15,000 nt of DNA from positions 1 to 15,000 of the forward strand of contig JAHBMJ010003549.1 of the NCBI GenBank assembly GCA_018398765.1, read 5' to 3'. Under the pieces are notes generated by a model. The model was not told where the DNA came from, did not search any database, and saw only the letters and a program-made list of their open reading frames with translations. The DNA is from Chromera velia. Taxonomy: Eukaryota > Sar > Chromeraceae. Positions 10,199-15,000 of this stretch are shown here, piece by piece; position 1 is the stretch's first letter, and each line of letters begins with the position of its first letter. Both the position numbers and the translations under genes were made by a program.

Positions 10199-13100
10199 GG
10201 CTGACTCACGTACCTCCAATCACTGCGAAAGGGCTGGCCGTGCTGTTGGTGGAGTCCGGCGGCATGCCGAGCTGCCCCGCGCCGTTATACCCTGAGGCCA
10301 GGGTGCTGCCGTTGCTCAGCTGCATACTCGGAGAGACAAGAGAGGGGGAAAGGGGAGGAAGGCTGTGGGGGGGGAGACAAGGAAGTCAATTGGCAACCCC
10401 AAACGATTTGCAGACTCTCTTACGATAGACGTCGCTCCTTCAGATGCTTCATAACAAAGAAAAAGTGACGTAAAAAGACAAACATGGGGAGAGGCAGCCC
10501 CTGAAAACAGCAAGCCACGGTCGCCAGTCCCCAACATCCTTCTGTGGTACTCTTGAGACATCTACGTATCTTGATATACCCCGAAAAGCCCGAAATCTCT
10601 CTGTGATGAAGGTATCAGAGAAACAAGCACGCTATGCGTGTCAGTGCATGTCAGACACAGACATACCCACCCAACTCTGATTTGAGGAAGAGAGCTAGAG
10701 AAAACAGGAGGAGAGACGGACCGTCACAAACAGGTTCCAAGGCCCGATTGCGACGTCCGAAACTCCAGAGCCCCCCGGGAAGGTGATTGGACTTGAGGCA
10801 TCGCTCTGTGTCCCCGTGCCCAGCTGCCCCCTGGCGTTGTCGCCAAAAACCAAAATGCTGTTGTCGCTCAGGAGGACAATATTCGAATCATCGGCTGCAG
10901 AGAGAACAAAAGATGTGCCCTCAAATTGCATCCCTCTCGTTCGCACTGTCTATCTGTCTGTCTGTCCGCCTCCCCACCCCTCCCCCACCCCCCCTCTCTC
11001 TCTCACACACACACATATGTGCACGTATATATGCATATGTACATATTTGTACAAGTATAGCTACACACAGAGAGGGAGACAGAGAAACCCTTTGAACATA
11101 GAAACCATTCATCATCACATGCAGGTCGGGATGTTCCGTTGGCACATCTGAGCAACAGATCAATCGACAGTCCGACAGATTGACAGACAGAGCAGTGCGG
11201 TGCTTTTTCTTCATGACAGAGACTTCCTTACGAATGCAAAACGTACGGGATCAACCCCTCAAAATGAACATCTACAGACTTACAGCTACTTCCACATCTG
11301 TTGTCCGCCCCTAGCGTACCCCCCCATGCAGTCCCTCACCCCCCCTCCGACTCACCTGCAACTGCCGTAACGACGCCCGAGGATATGATCTCCTGCGGCG
11401 TGTCCACCGACCCTGTACTTCCCGTGCCCAGTCGGCCCTCCGAGCCCGCCCCGAACGAGAAGAGCTTCCCGCTGTTTGTCACCACGATCGTGTGGTGAGA
11501 CCCCACGTCGGCTTCCTTGATCGTCTCTCCCGAGATGGTGATCTGAACAGGGAGGAACTCGTCATCATCTTCGCCATTACCCAACTGCCCGTGATGTCCT
11601 TCCCCAAAAGTAAACAACTTGCCATCAGACGTCCAGGCAGCCGAGTGATCCCAGTCCGTGTCTGCACCAATAACGTTCTCTCCAGAGAGGGCGGTGACCT
11701 CCTGGGGTGTCGTCTTGGTCGAAGAGCTCCCAAGACCTGCAATTGGGGTATCCAACCAGAAGAATCAACGGTGCGTTTTGCTTCACTTTAAATTCGTTCC
11801 TCGAGTTCAGGTGGAGCTGAAAGCACGTGTCCGGAGGGAAGAAACAGAAAGGAGATGATAGGGACCCAACTGAGAGTTTTGCTGGGTCACAAGAAACTCA
11901 GGGGGTAGGAGTGCAACAGTCAGTGTGGTAGAAAGAGAGGGAAAGGTAGTCGCAAAGGACATCAGGAAAAGATTATCAAAAGAGGGTTAAATGACAGTCC
12001 AGAAGGAGAAAAAGGGAGAGAGAGAGAGAGACTGACCAAGTTGCCCTGAGAGGATCATCAGGACCCCCCCGAAATTCGCGCCATCCGGTCAAGAGAGCAA
12101 GCAGGACAAAGAAGAGGAAGGAAGAAGAAAGATGCAGAGAGAAATCAATGACTACAGGAATATTCTGACTCATAAACGGACATCAAGGCCTGCTTGTGAG
12201 TACAAAGACAGAGGCACGACAAGTCCAGAAAGGAAAAGCAACGGAGGGAGAGAGGAAGAGAAAGAATTGCTACAAAGATAATGAAAGACCCAAAGAGAAA
12301 GGAAGTGCCAGACACGCTCGTTTGTAGATGAAACTGAAAAATTGTCGAGATCATTCTCTAACACATTATATTTACTCCACACACACACTCTGACACTTAC
12401 TCACACAGACACACACACGCACTCTCACAAACACACGAACATACCATCGCTTCCCCTGCCGAAAGAAAACAATTTTCCCGACGAAGTCCAGAGTAAAGTT
12501 GCAAAATGCCCGCATGCACACCCCACCACCGTCTGTGCCGAAAGAACGGCTGAACTCGCGCTCAAATCCACCACAGTGTTCCGATTACTGGTGTCCCCCA
12601 GCCCCAGTTGACCCCAATTATTCCTCCCAACCACCAGCACGGTCCCTGAGGTGGTCACGAAAACCGTGTGCCAGTACGCACACGCCTTTGCCACATTGCT
12701 CACGGCAGTCACAGCCGTGAAAGAGTGCCTGTCTGTGTTGTCCCCGAGACCCAACTGCCCGTACACATTGGAACCAGAAATGGCCCTGCACACAGAGTGA
12801 GTGAAAGGGACTTTGTTTGAGGAAACAGTAAGTTGATCAATTTTCTACGTGCATCAATTTTCTCCGCTTGTTTCTGCACGTAGAAAAGACCGGAGTGAAC
12901 AGCGAAGGTAAGAGGGCGACAATGGACAAAAAAATATGAGCTTCCCCTTTGAACACACTTGCCGCTCCCATACCGAGTTCAAGCCACCACTAGATTATGC
13001 AGCGATCATCATCTACAGGGATGTCGGCTGTGATCTTCCCATCTATCATCCTCTTTGCTGAAGAAAAAGGGCACGATATTATATGCACTCGGGAGACTTT

Positions 13101-13466
13101 CATGTAGGTCCGGATGTGGATCGAGGCAATCAAATCATATATTGGGGGTCACAATCGACACAAGAGAACTGAACTTTGTGCGCAAAGGGGCCAGTACGGA
13201 TGAACTCGAAAGAGGTGATCTGGCTCACATGATCCGACTCAGAAAGACGGATCAAGTGGGCACACATATATAAATGCATCTGTGTTTACATTGCTGCTTC
13301 TTCAGAAAGCATGAATGAAAGATCAAACGACTCACACATCTCCGCTCCCATCGATCATCAGTACATGCTCCTCTCCAGCAACGATGGTCGACCCCTTCGC
13401 CTCCTCCACTCCACAAAAGACGGCGGAGAGGAAGAAGACCCACAGAGGGCCGAGGCCCATCCTCAT
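254..13466 (-). CDS. RCC1 propeller / 19x EGF-Ca / GPS / multi-TM receptor-like protein (multi-exon, 3' end outside window)
   Basis: Inferred as one gene because about 19 exons join with matching codon phase over 13 kb. In protein order (approximate residues): signal peptide 1-24, seven RCC1 repeats 30-377, 19 cbEGF modules 378-1164, linker with a triplicated 11-mer to 1234, GPS motif 1275-1310, first TM helix about 1352-1371, tentative second TM exon to 1442, long low-complexity region to about 2190, then four hydrophobic helices. The signal peptide and disulfide-rich modules place the N-terminal half outside the cell or in the secretory lumen. Known family logic: GPS motifs sit just before the first TM of adhesion GPCRs and polycystin-1/REJ proteins, and EGF arrays act as Ca-stiffened stalks. 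Inferred role: a surface adhesion or sensory receptor with the propeller as ligand-binding head. The ligand and downstream pathway cannot be seen. The least certain joins are exons 14-16 and 18-19, and the 3' end lies beyond position 1. Confidence 0.78.
1160..1290. repeat. Diverged tandem duplication of an intron 3' end (acceptor of exon 19)
   Basis: The acceptor region at 1167-1225 (TGATCCAGCAGTTCCTGCAC then GACA units and ATTTATTTTCATG) recurs at 1245-1280 as TGATCCGGCAGTTCTTGCAG then ACAGACATAAATGCATG. In the second copy the acceptor reads GCAAG instead of GCAGG, so it looks inactivated. GACA tetranucleotides separate the copies. Confidence 0.6.
1362..1480 (-). CDS. Exon 18: short linking exon
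   Basis: Acceptor TCTCTCCATGCAG|AAT at 1481, phase 0. It encodes NDKISTHFLIRLLSFVVMQN, then QKPFCAPENPELLRTEQ. The best-looking donor is CAG|GTGCGTG at 1369, but that leaves phase 0, which does not fit exon 19. A weaker donor GC|GTAGAA at 1361 gives phase 2 and a clean join (EQVRA-NCWIKS). The exon is convincing; its 3' boundary is not settled. Confidence 0.6.
1556..1594 (-). CDS. Exon 17: 13-codon mini-exon
   Basis: Acceptor GTGCTTACAG|GTG at 1595, donor CGTCTG|GTAAGG at 1555; both are good and both are phase 0. It encodes VSMGHAALPYSRL. It fits between exon 16 (phase 0 out) and exon 18 (phase 0 in). The flanking introns would be 340 and 75 bases. Confidence 0.55.
1935..4179 (-). CDS. Exon 16: very long low-complexity, probably cytoplasmic region
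   Basis: Excellent acceptor TTTTCTCTCTCTGCAG|A at 4180; 748 codons stay open to a phase-0 donor TGG|GTGAGAAG at 1934. Residues 1-90 are basic and acidic patches (MKKKRCGAACLKAFCFC, KKDEKKGEEEEF). Residues about 108-215 are less repetitive and probably folded or helical (LGVLDLQNLREAFVVQKQRA, WARMDTVLRAVNVEMGVAFS). The rest is rich in Ser, Pro, Gly, Glu and Arg and looks disordered, ending in a Lys-rich run (KKGKKDKEKKRTKQKKEQK) before TWAGVQSEW. No known domain is recognised, and no PLAT domain is obvious at the place where polycystin-1 proteins carry one. Its side of the membrane is inferred from the signal peptide and TM1, and would change if exon 15 really adds a second helix. Confidence 0.65.
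4286..4497 (-). CDS. Exon 15 (tentative): possible second TM helix
   Basis: A strong acceptor (CTCCTCCTGTTGTTAG|CCG at 4498) opens a frame in phase 0 that reads FKLVLLSISGAFTFISTLTL and so on, a plausible membrane helix. It continues ELRVESFRKHTTKVFDSP and reaches a phase-2 donor AT|GTATTG at 4285. This is the only phase path I found from exon 14 (phase 0) to exon 16 (phase 2). The preceding intron would be only 86 bases, and the first 30 codons could equally be a pyrimidine-rich intron read as hydrophobic residues. Confidence 0.4.
4584..4736 (-). CDS. Exon 14: juxtamembrane segment and first TM helix
   Basis: Acceptor TTGAGCAG|TAT at 4737, phase 0, follows a T-rich tract. It encodes YVPPEALPPSSVLNEMLLLP, then an acidic EVLEEENLSKG, then the helix FYWMLISSGGFLFLLCIAVS. 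A single helix immediately after a GPS motif is the expected order. The donor is uncertain: phase-0 GT sites lie at 4589, 4583 and 4577, and I chose AGC|GTGTCA at 4583. Confidence 0.65.
4977..5071 (-). CDS. Exon 13: second half of GPS motif
   Basis: Acceptor GTGTCACAG|GT at 5072, donor TGCGG|GTAAGT at 4976; leaves in phase 0. Joined to exon 12 it gives WTSAGCEEPKVSTDLSTVV followed by CSCTLRTLETVIVLALR. The four Cys, the Trp and the hydrophobic tail match the GPS motif of adhesion GPCRs and polycystin-1-like proteins. The usual H-L-[ST] cleavage triplet is L-R-T here, so the catalytic His is absent and self-cleavage is doubtful. Confidence 0.78.
5072..5522. other. Intron splitting the GPS motif (451 bases)
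   Basis: It sits between the Gly and Cys of the GPS 'GC' pair. It contains a 60-codon open stretch (5102-5285) that does not fit the phase of the next exon, and a short TG tract before the exon 13 acceptor. Confidence 0.7.
5523..5684 (-). CDS. Exon 12: pre-GPS strand region and first half of GPS motif
   Basis: Acceptor GATTCTGCAG|GG at 5685, donor GCTG|GTACGTGAG at 5522; phase 1 at both ends. It reads GLTTLTMVFPSETSQLFLIQ, then a segment ending GKWTRDCAQLDVQNELWTSA. The Cys and Trp spacing followed by Gly-Cys across the next junction matches the first half of a GPS motif (C...W...GC). The acceptor is chosen because it is the one that keeps frame with both neighbours; the upstream intron is only 121 bases. 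Confidence 0.75.
5806..6510 (-). CDS. Exon 11: four EGF-Ca modules plus linker with triplicated 11-mer
   Basis: Acceptor CCTTGCAG|AC at 6511; donor TTCAG|GTGAAG at 5805, phase 1. Four modules (IDECGTAVHNC, IDECGSSVDNC, VDECGTSVHDC, VDECGTSVHNC) are followed by a Ser-rich stretch (SSAVSTSSLSLNLG), then NAQLMKKLFNR three times, then NETTCSAVQRTQDERIEQL and ISVTSG. The modules are nearly identical in DNA to modules in exon 6. The linker leads into the GPS region and probably contributes to a reduced GAIN-like fold. The open frame continues past the donor to a stop near 5651, but splicing at 5805 restores the GPS frame. Confidence 0.88.
5876..5974. repeat. 33-base minisatellite, three perfect copies, coding
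   Basis: Three identical 33-base units (5876-5908, 5909-5941, 5942-5974) sit in frame within exon 11 and encode NAQLMKKLFNR three times on the minus strand. Each unit contains the 12-base palindrome AAAAAGCTTTTT. The block is far richer in A+T than the EGF-coding DNA beside it. Confidence 0.97.
6116..6321. repeat. EGF-coding block shared with exon 6
   Basis: About 206 bases matching 9230-9436 with, by eye, a single difference (CAACG versus CAACA). The similarity continues at a lower level to about 6485 (compare with about 8955-9110). It covers two EGF modules of exon 11, 3 kb away from the copy in exon 6. Confidence 0.85.
6805..7053 (-). CDS. Exon 10: two EGF-Ca modules
   Basis: Acceptor TGTGTGCAG|AC at 7054, donor ACGG|GTGAGT at 6804; phase 1 at both ends. 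The modules are DVDECGASVDNC and DVDECSSGEHNC, each with six Cys and the hydroxylation-type motif (CSNTAGSFSC and CTNTASSFTC). The second ends GLGSCTG. Confidence 0.92.
7287..7409 (-). CDS. Exon 9: one EGF-Ca module
   Basis: Again exactly 123 bases and one module (DIDECATNTHNC to VSCTG), phase 1 at both ends. Acceptor CTCTCTTCAG|AC at 7410, donor ACAG|GTGAGT at 7286. A one-module exon of this kind can be skipped or duplicated without a frame shift. Confidence 0.92.
7427..7449. repeat. (GACA)n short tandem repeat
   Basis: Five to six GACA units in the intron between exons 8 and 9, just upstream (in transcript terms) of the exon 9 acceptor, where they read TGTC and form part of the pyrimidine-rich stretch. 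Confidence 0.85.
7560..7682 (-). CDS. Exon 8: one EGF-Ca module
   Basis: Exactly 123 bases, one module (INECTTNTDNCNNWATC and so on), phase 1 at both ends. The acceptor at 7683 lies directly against a CATT/CATA tetranucleotide repeat that fills the intron end, so it has no ordinary pyrimidine tract. The donor is ATCG|GTGCGC at 7559. The exon ends SCIG, joining exon 9 as Asp. Confidence 0.88.
7686..7775. repeat. (CATT/CATA)n tetranucleotide repeat abutting a splice acceptor
   Basis: About 90 bases of CATT and CATA units with small interruptions. On the minus strand this is (AATG/TATG)n running directly into the exon 8 acceptor, so it replaces the usual pyrimidine tract. Confidence 0.93.
8009..8065. 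repeat. (TG)n microsatellite
   Basis: TGTGTG run passing into TGTATG units, within the 590-base intron between exons 7 and 8. The frames seen through it are artefacts. Confidence 0.93.
8273..8641 (-). CDS. Exon 7: three EGF-Ca modules
   Basis: Acceptor TGTGTGCAG|AC at 8642 (completes Asp of DHDEC), donor TCGA|GTGAGT at 8272; phase 1 at both ends. The modules begin DHDECANTAHNC, DVDECAGNIDDC and NVDECGTSTDNC. The exon ends with A in codon position 1 rather than the usual G, so the junction codon with exon 8 reads Asn (CSN-INEC). This is the normal inter-module residue and confirms the join. Confidence 0.92.
8765..9766 (-). CDS. Exon 6: eight calcium-binding EGF modules
   Basis: Acceptor GGTGCAG|AT at 9767, donor TCCG|GTAAGT at 8764; phase 1 at both ends. 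There are eight consecutive modules of about 41 residues, each with six Cys, an N-terminal D/N-[VI]-D/N-E-C Ca motif and a C-x-[DN]-x4-[FY]-x-C hydroxylation-type motif (for example CTNAGGSFTC). Module 1 starts DVEEC, so one Ca ligand is altered. Module 3 has an insertion of extra Gly (ECGGGGGVAVDNC). Modules 4 and 5 are copies of one 123-base unit and appear to differ at a single base. An alternative upstream acceptor at 9842 would add 25 residues in frame. Confidence 0.93.
9119..9364. repeat. Tandem 123-base EGF units, nearly identical
   Basis: Two consecutive 123-base units (9119-9241 and 9242-9364) encode EGF modules 5 and 4 of exon 6. I see one substitution between them. The unit equals exactly one module, as expected from unequal crossing-over between repeats. 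Confidence 0.9.
9756..9862. repeat. Tandem duplication of the exon 6 splice-acceptor region
   Basis: The motif CTCGACATCTGCACCACAC occurs at about 9759-9777 and again at about 9834-9852, each followed by a CGA(G)CAAA..AATAATGC tail. A partial third copy (CCTCGACATTCTG) lies at 9802. On the minus strand both full copies contain GTGGTGCAG|ATGTCGAGG. The acceptors are 75 bases apart, a multiple of three. Confidence 0.85.
10170..10198. repeat. (CT)n microsatellite
   Basis: TCTCTCTGTCTCTCTC run in the intron just downstream (transcript sense) of the exon 5 donor. On the minus strand it is GA-rich. Confidence 0.85.
10214..10319 (-). CDS. Exon 5: RCC1 repeat 7
   Basis: This 106-base exon has no Met near its start, so it is easy to overlook. 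Acceptor GTATGCAG|CTG at 10320 follows a long pyrimidine tract; donor GGAG|GTACGTGAG is at 10213. It reads LSNGSTLASGYNGAGQLGMP and then STNSTASPFAVIG, the seventh RCC1 repeat, with N-glycosylation sequons NGS and NST. It enters in phase 0 and leaves in phase 1, joining exon 6 as G|AT = Asp, so the propeller is followed immediately by the first EGF module (VIG-DVEEC). Confidence 0.85.
10722..10894 (-). CDS. Exon 4: RCC1 repeat 6
   Basis: Acceptor TCTCTCTGCAG|CC at 10895; leaves in phase 0 at ACG|GTCCGT (10721), a donor without the usual +3 purine. It encodes DDSNIVLLSDNSILVFGDNA followed by RGQLGTGTQSD, a clear RCC1 blade. It ends in the strand IGPWNLFVT, which opens repeat 7 and is completed by exon 5. 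The weak donor is supported by the phase fit and by the continuity of repeat 7. Confidence 0.85.
11356..11736 (-). CDS. Exon 3: RCC1 repeats 3-5
   Basis: Acceptor CAATTGCAG|GT at 11737, donor GCAG|GTGAGT at 11355; phase 1 at both ends. It completes repeat 3, contains repeat 4 (SDGKLFTFGEGHHGQLGNG) and repeat 5 (NSGKLFSFGAGSEGRLGTG) and ends in VVTAVAG. Repeat 3 is slightly eroded: it reads GRGSDGLGSSS, without the Gln-Leu of GQLG. The other blades are well conserved. Confidence 0.9.
11737..12444. other. Intron between exons 2 and 3 (708 bases)
   Basis: The longest clear intron of the receptor gene. It contains CA-rich DNA near 12375-12435 and a GA run near 12016-12031. No RCC1-like segment was seen, and exons 2 and 3 join in phase without it. 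Confidence 0.75.
12445..12785 (-). CDS. Exon 2: RCC1 repeats 1-3
   Basis: Acceptor TGTGTGCAG|G at 12786, donor G|GTATGT at 12444; enters in phase 2 and leaves in phase 1. It encodes the rest of repeat 1 (NVYGQLGLGD), all of repeat 2 (HTVFVTTSGTVLVVGRNNWG, then QLGLGD) and the start of repeat 3 (SSGKLFSFGRGSDG). These carry the RCC1 signatures: a 'GxVxxxGxNxxGQLG' turn, with about 50 residues per blade. Two Cys (ACAYW and GCACG contexts) fall just before the next blade's His, the position where RCC1 repeats often have small or Cys residues. Confidence 0.9.
12786..13335. other. Intron 1 (550 bases)
   Basis: It separates the signal-peptide exon from the propeller. An acceptor-like CTTTTTCTTCAG near 13059 and a donor-like TCG|GTATGG near 12974 bracket a segment with stops in all three frames, so I read no exon there. 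Confidence 0.7.
12841..12887. repeat. 13-base perfect inverted repeat in intron 1
   Basis: TTTTCTACGTGCA (12841-12853) is answered by TGCACGTAGAAAA (12875-12887), with a 21-base loop. ATCAATTTTCT also repeats directly beside and inside the loop (12836 and 12853). The repeat lies about 55 bases before the exon 2 acceptor. Confidence 0.9.
13336..13466 (-). CDS. Exon 1: start codon, signal peptide and start of RCC1 blade 1
   Basis: ATG at 13466 (a second in-frame ATG at 13460) opens MRMGLGPLWVFFLSAVFCG, a typical signal peptide with an early Arg and a hydrophobic core. It is followed by VEEAKG and then TIVAGEEHVLMIDGSGDV, which has the RCC1 pattern 'G-x-x-H-x-L-x-x-x-x-G-x-V'. The donor is GT|GTGAGT at 13335, phase 2. 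Exon 2 begins with the single base needed to complete the Val codon, so the join is seamless (SGDV-AISGSNVYGQLG). The exon is short and lies in a different frame from the longest open frame here, so it is easily missed. The start is chosen because it gives a signal peptide directly ahead of repeat 1. Confidence 0.8.
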
Positions 13467-13469
13467 TCT

Positions 13470-13491
13470 TCAGGTCGTTTGCCTGACCTGA
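13470..13491 (-). promoter_or_regulatory. Hairpin in the 5' leader of the receptor gene
   Basis: TCAGGTC (13470-13476) and GACCTGA (13485-13491) can pair around an 8-base loop. The stem ends 3 bases before the exon 1 ATG on the minus strand, where it could slow initiation. It is short and could be chance. Confidence 0.35.
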
Positions 13492-13646
13492 CCTATAGAG
13501 GAAATGCTTTTGATCCTACAGGTGTATTGTTTGATCGAAACATCTGTAGCAATTGACTGATCAGTCAAGCAAATTGAAATTTAATGCCTTCGTAGCAGTC
13601 AGCAGTTAAGACGTTGGTCGAATGACAGAGGACCCCCCCTCCTACC

Positions 13647-13656
13647 TATATATATA
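13647..13656. promoter_or_regulatory. TATA-like run
   Basis: TATATATATA, about 180 bases upstream of the minus-strand start codon. It could be a core promoter element or simple sequence; many protists lack a TATA box, so the call is weak. Confidence 0.2.
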
Positions 13657-14214
13657 CATGCAGCTGAAGTTTAATTGAGCAATATGGACAGACGAGTGCA
13701 CACATACATGCAGTGCACGGGTGACGCACGCATGCACTTGAGGGGCGTCTTGTGGTGTGTCATGTGAAGGCGCAGGCGAGAAAATTAGTATGGTGGCGGA
13801 ACTGCCCTCTGAGCCTAGCTGTATCGGTGTGCACGGCGGTGTGCACGGGCAGTCTGAAAAAAAATTAACTGCCAACATTGGCCACCGTCAACGTCCGTCA
13901 ACATGTTGTCTACAGCAGCTCATCCCTTCGGCTCAACCATTCGTAAGAGAAGCTCGAAGTGATCCTTGTTCTTTCGTCAAAATCACGAAAACAACTCTAC
14001 GCTTTCACTGTTGGCAATCTAACGCGTATCGCTTGTCAAGTCACCTCACTAAAACTGCCATTACAACCTTTGGAGAGGACCTCTTTACGTGTTGCATCGG
14101 GCATTTCCTTCCCCTCTCCCTGCCCCCTTCTCTTCACCTTCTCTGGTTGGGTTGGCTGTCGTAGCACTGCCCCATTCAGCTCCTCTGCTGCCACTCCTGA
14201 GTGCGAAGTATACA

Positions 14215-14314
14215 ATGGAACTGGTGATCACGAAACCATTTGTACTGGCAGTTGTCCTGCCCGTCGTGACGCTCTTTGTGGCCTGGCTGATCGGGATGGT
14301 CTTCTCACCTGCAA
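14215..14314 (+). CDS. Exon 1 of a divergent gene: N-terminal membrane anchor, unidentified
   Basis: ATG at 14215 in a good context (ACAATGG) opens MELVITKPFVLAVVLPVVTL followed by FVAWLIGMVFSPA. This is a single strongly hydrophobic helix, either a signal anchor or an uncleaved signal. The donor GCAA|GTACGT at 14315 leaves phase 1. Upstream in-frame ATGs (from 14089) would add a Pro/Leu-rich leader; I prefer 14215 because of its context and the anchor. Without splicing the frame runs on through a basic stretch to a stop at 14419, which is the alternative model. No family is recognised. Confidence 0.5.
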
Positions 14315-14605
14315 GTACGTTGCTGGGAGGTGGAATGAAAGGGTTTCTAAGACGATGCCTGCGGAGAAGGGTTCTCCTTTCATACCTTATTACAGGATGG
14401 AAGAAGAGGGCTGAGTGGTGAACCAAATGATACCCTCAAGTAACACTTCTTTTCACCTGTTGCGATCTTTTCTATTTGGATTGAGCAGTCTCTTTTGCCC
14501 TCTTTTGTCTGATGTGCTTCTTGCGAAATCATTCAACGAAACAGACAAAGTGAAAGGTGATCCCTCTGTGTGTTTGTCCTGCACATCTTTCTCCACTGTC
14601 TGCAG

Positions 14606-15000
14606 AGCGACAGCCGAAAGGGTCAGTGCGACTCCATCAGCAGGAGGGAACGGCAGAAGATAAGAGTGAAACAGAAACAGAGCTCTCAGCACCCCTGCAG
14701 AAGGACCAGCCCCCCCCTGCTGCCTTCCTGTCTCCACACAGCCTCCCATCTGCTGATGCGCTCTCTCCCTCTCACCACAGTCTTCTCTTTCCATTCTTCT
14801 GTTCGTACCCGGTCGCGGGACCGGACCCTTCGTGTTTCTTCTCTTCTCTTCCCGGACAGTTGCCACTCCATTCGATCTCCGTCTCTTTGCCCCCCTTTCA
14901 TCTTTCCAAAGAGGTCCCCTGTCCCCCCTCTTGTTGCATCTTCTCCACAGCCATTCCTTCTCTTCATTCACTTCCCTTCCCTTCCCTTCCCTTTTTTTCC
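14606..15000 (+). CDS. Exon 2 of the divergent gene (partial, tentative)
   Basis: Acceptor CTCCACTGTCTGCAG|AG at 14605 completes a Lys codon with the last base of exon 1 and opens a frame with no stop to the window end (about 131 codons). The first 50 residues look like a hydrophilic linker (RQPKGSVRLHQQEGTAEDKS, then ETETELSAPLQKDQPPPAAF). After about 14760 the DNA becomes very pyrimidine-rich and may already be intron, although I see no clear donor. Confidence 0.4.
14970..15000. repeat. (CTTCC)n pyrimidine repeat
   Basis: Four CTTCC units followed by a T run at the window edge. The whole stretch from about 14760 is unusually pyrimidine-rich on the plus strand. Confidence 0.8.

Larger units (their letters stand above)
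13467..14214. other. Non-coding divergent intergenic region
   Basis: About 750 bases between the minus-strand start at 13466 and the plus-strand start proposed at 14215. I found no convincing exon on either strand. It should hold both promoters and 5' UTRs. A TATATATATA run (13647-13656) and a hairpin next to the minus-strand start are the only notable short signals. Confidence 0.6.

Noticed and set aside
11003-11060. CACA/TATATG-rich stretch as a promoter
   Set aside because: It lies inside the intron between exons 3 and 4 among simple repeats, with no gene start beside it.
13252-13443. 63-codon minus-strand frame with WSGGGEG-type sequence
   Set aside because: It overlaps exon 1 in another frame; the exon 1 frame gives a signal peptide and an RCC1 strand with an exact splice phase.
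14453-14971. 172-codon minus-strand frame rich in Arg, Glu and Lys
   Set aside because: It is the complement of a pyrimidine-rich tract, with no domain, no splice support and biased composition; the plus-strand exon model fits better.

Overview
The window is nuclear eukaryotic DNA. Coding sequence is split into many short exons with standard GT-AG introns, pyrimidine-rich acceptors and many microsatellites in the introns, and no bacterial-type operon is visible. The combination of Ca-binding EGF arrays, a GPS motif and an RCC1 propeller in one mosaic protein, in moderately GC-rich DNA, makes me favour a complex protist or alga. A chromerid-type alveolate is my best guess, but this is an impression of style and no marker gene proves it.

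Almost the whole window (about 13466 down to 254, minus strand) is one large gene that continues past position 1. I rebuilt it exon by exon by matching splice sites and codon phases; about 2,550 codons lie in the window. In protein order it reads: a signal peptide (exon 1, 13336-13466); a complete seven-repeat RCC1 beta-propeller (exons 1-5, to 10214); 19 calcium-binding EGF modules (exons 6-11, 9766 to about 6010); a linker carrying three perfect copies of an 11-residue basic repeat (5876-5974); a GPS motif (exons 12-13, 5684-4977) whose cleavage triad is degenerate; a first transmembrane helix (exon 14); a possible second one (exon 15, tentative); a giant low-complexity, probably cytoplasmic exon (1935-4179); two short exons; and an exon with four more hydrophobic segments (254-1177). 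The layout is that of a cell-surface receptor of the GPS class (adhesion-GPCR or polycystin-1-like) with an RCC1 propeller as its outermost head.

From 13467 to 14214 is a non-coding gap, probably a shared divergent promoter region. From 14215 on the plus strand a second gene begins. Its first exon encodes a membrane anchor, and a phase-matched second exon may run off the window end.

Weak points: the exon joins between 4736 and 4179 and between 1480 and 1177 rest on phase matching only. The last donor (254) is a guess. The function of the long cytoplasmic region is unknown.
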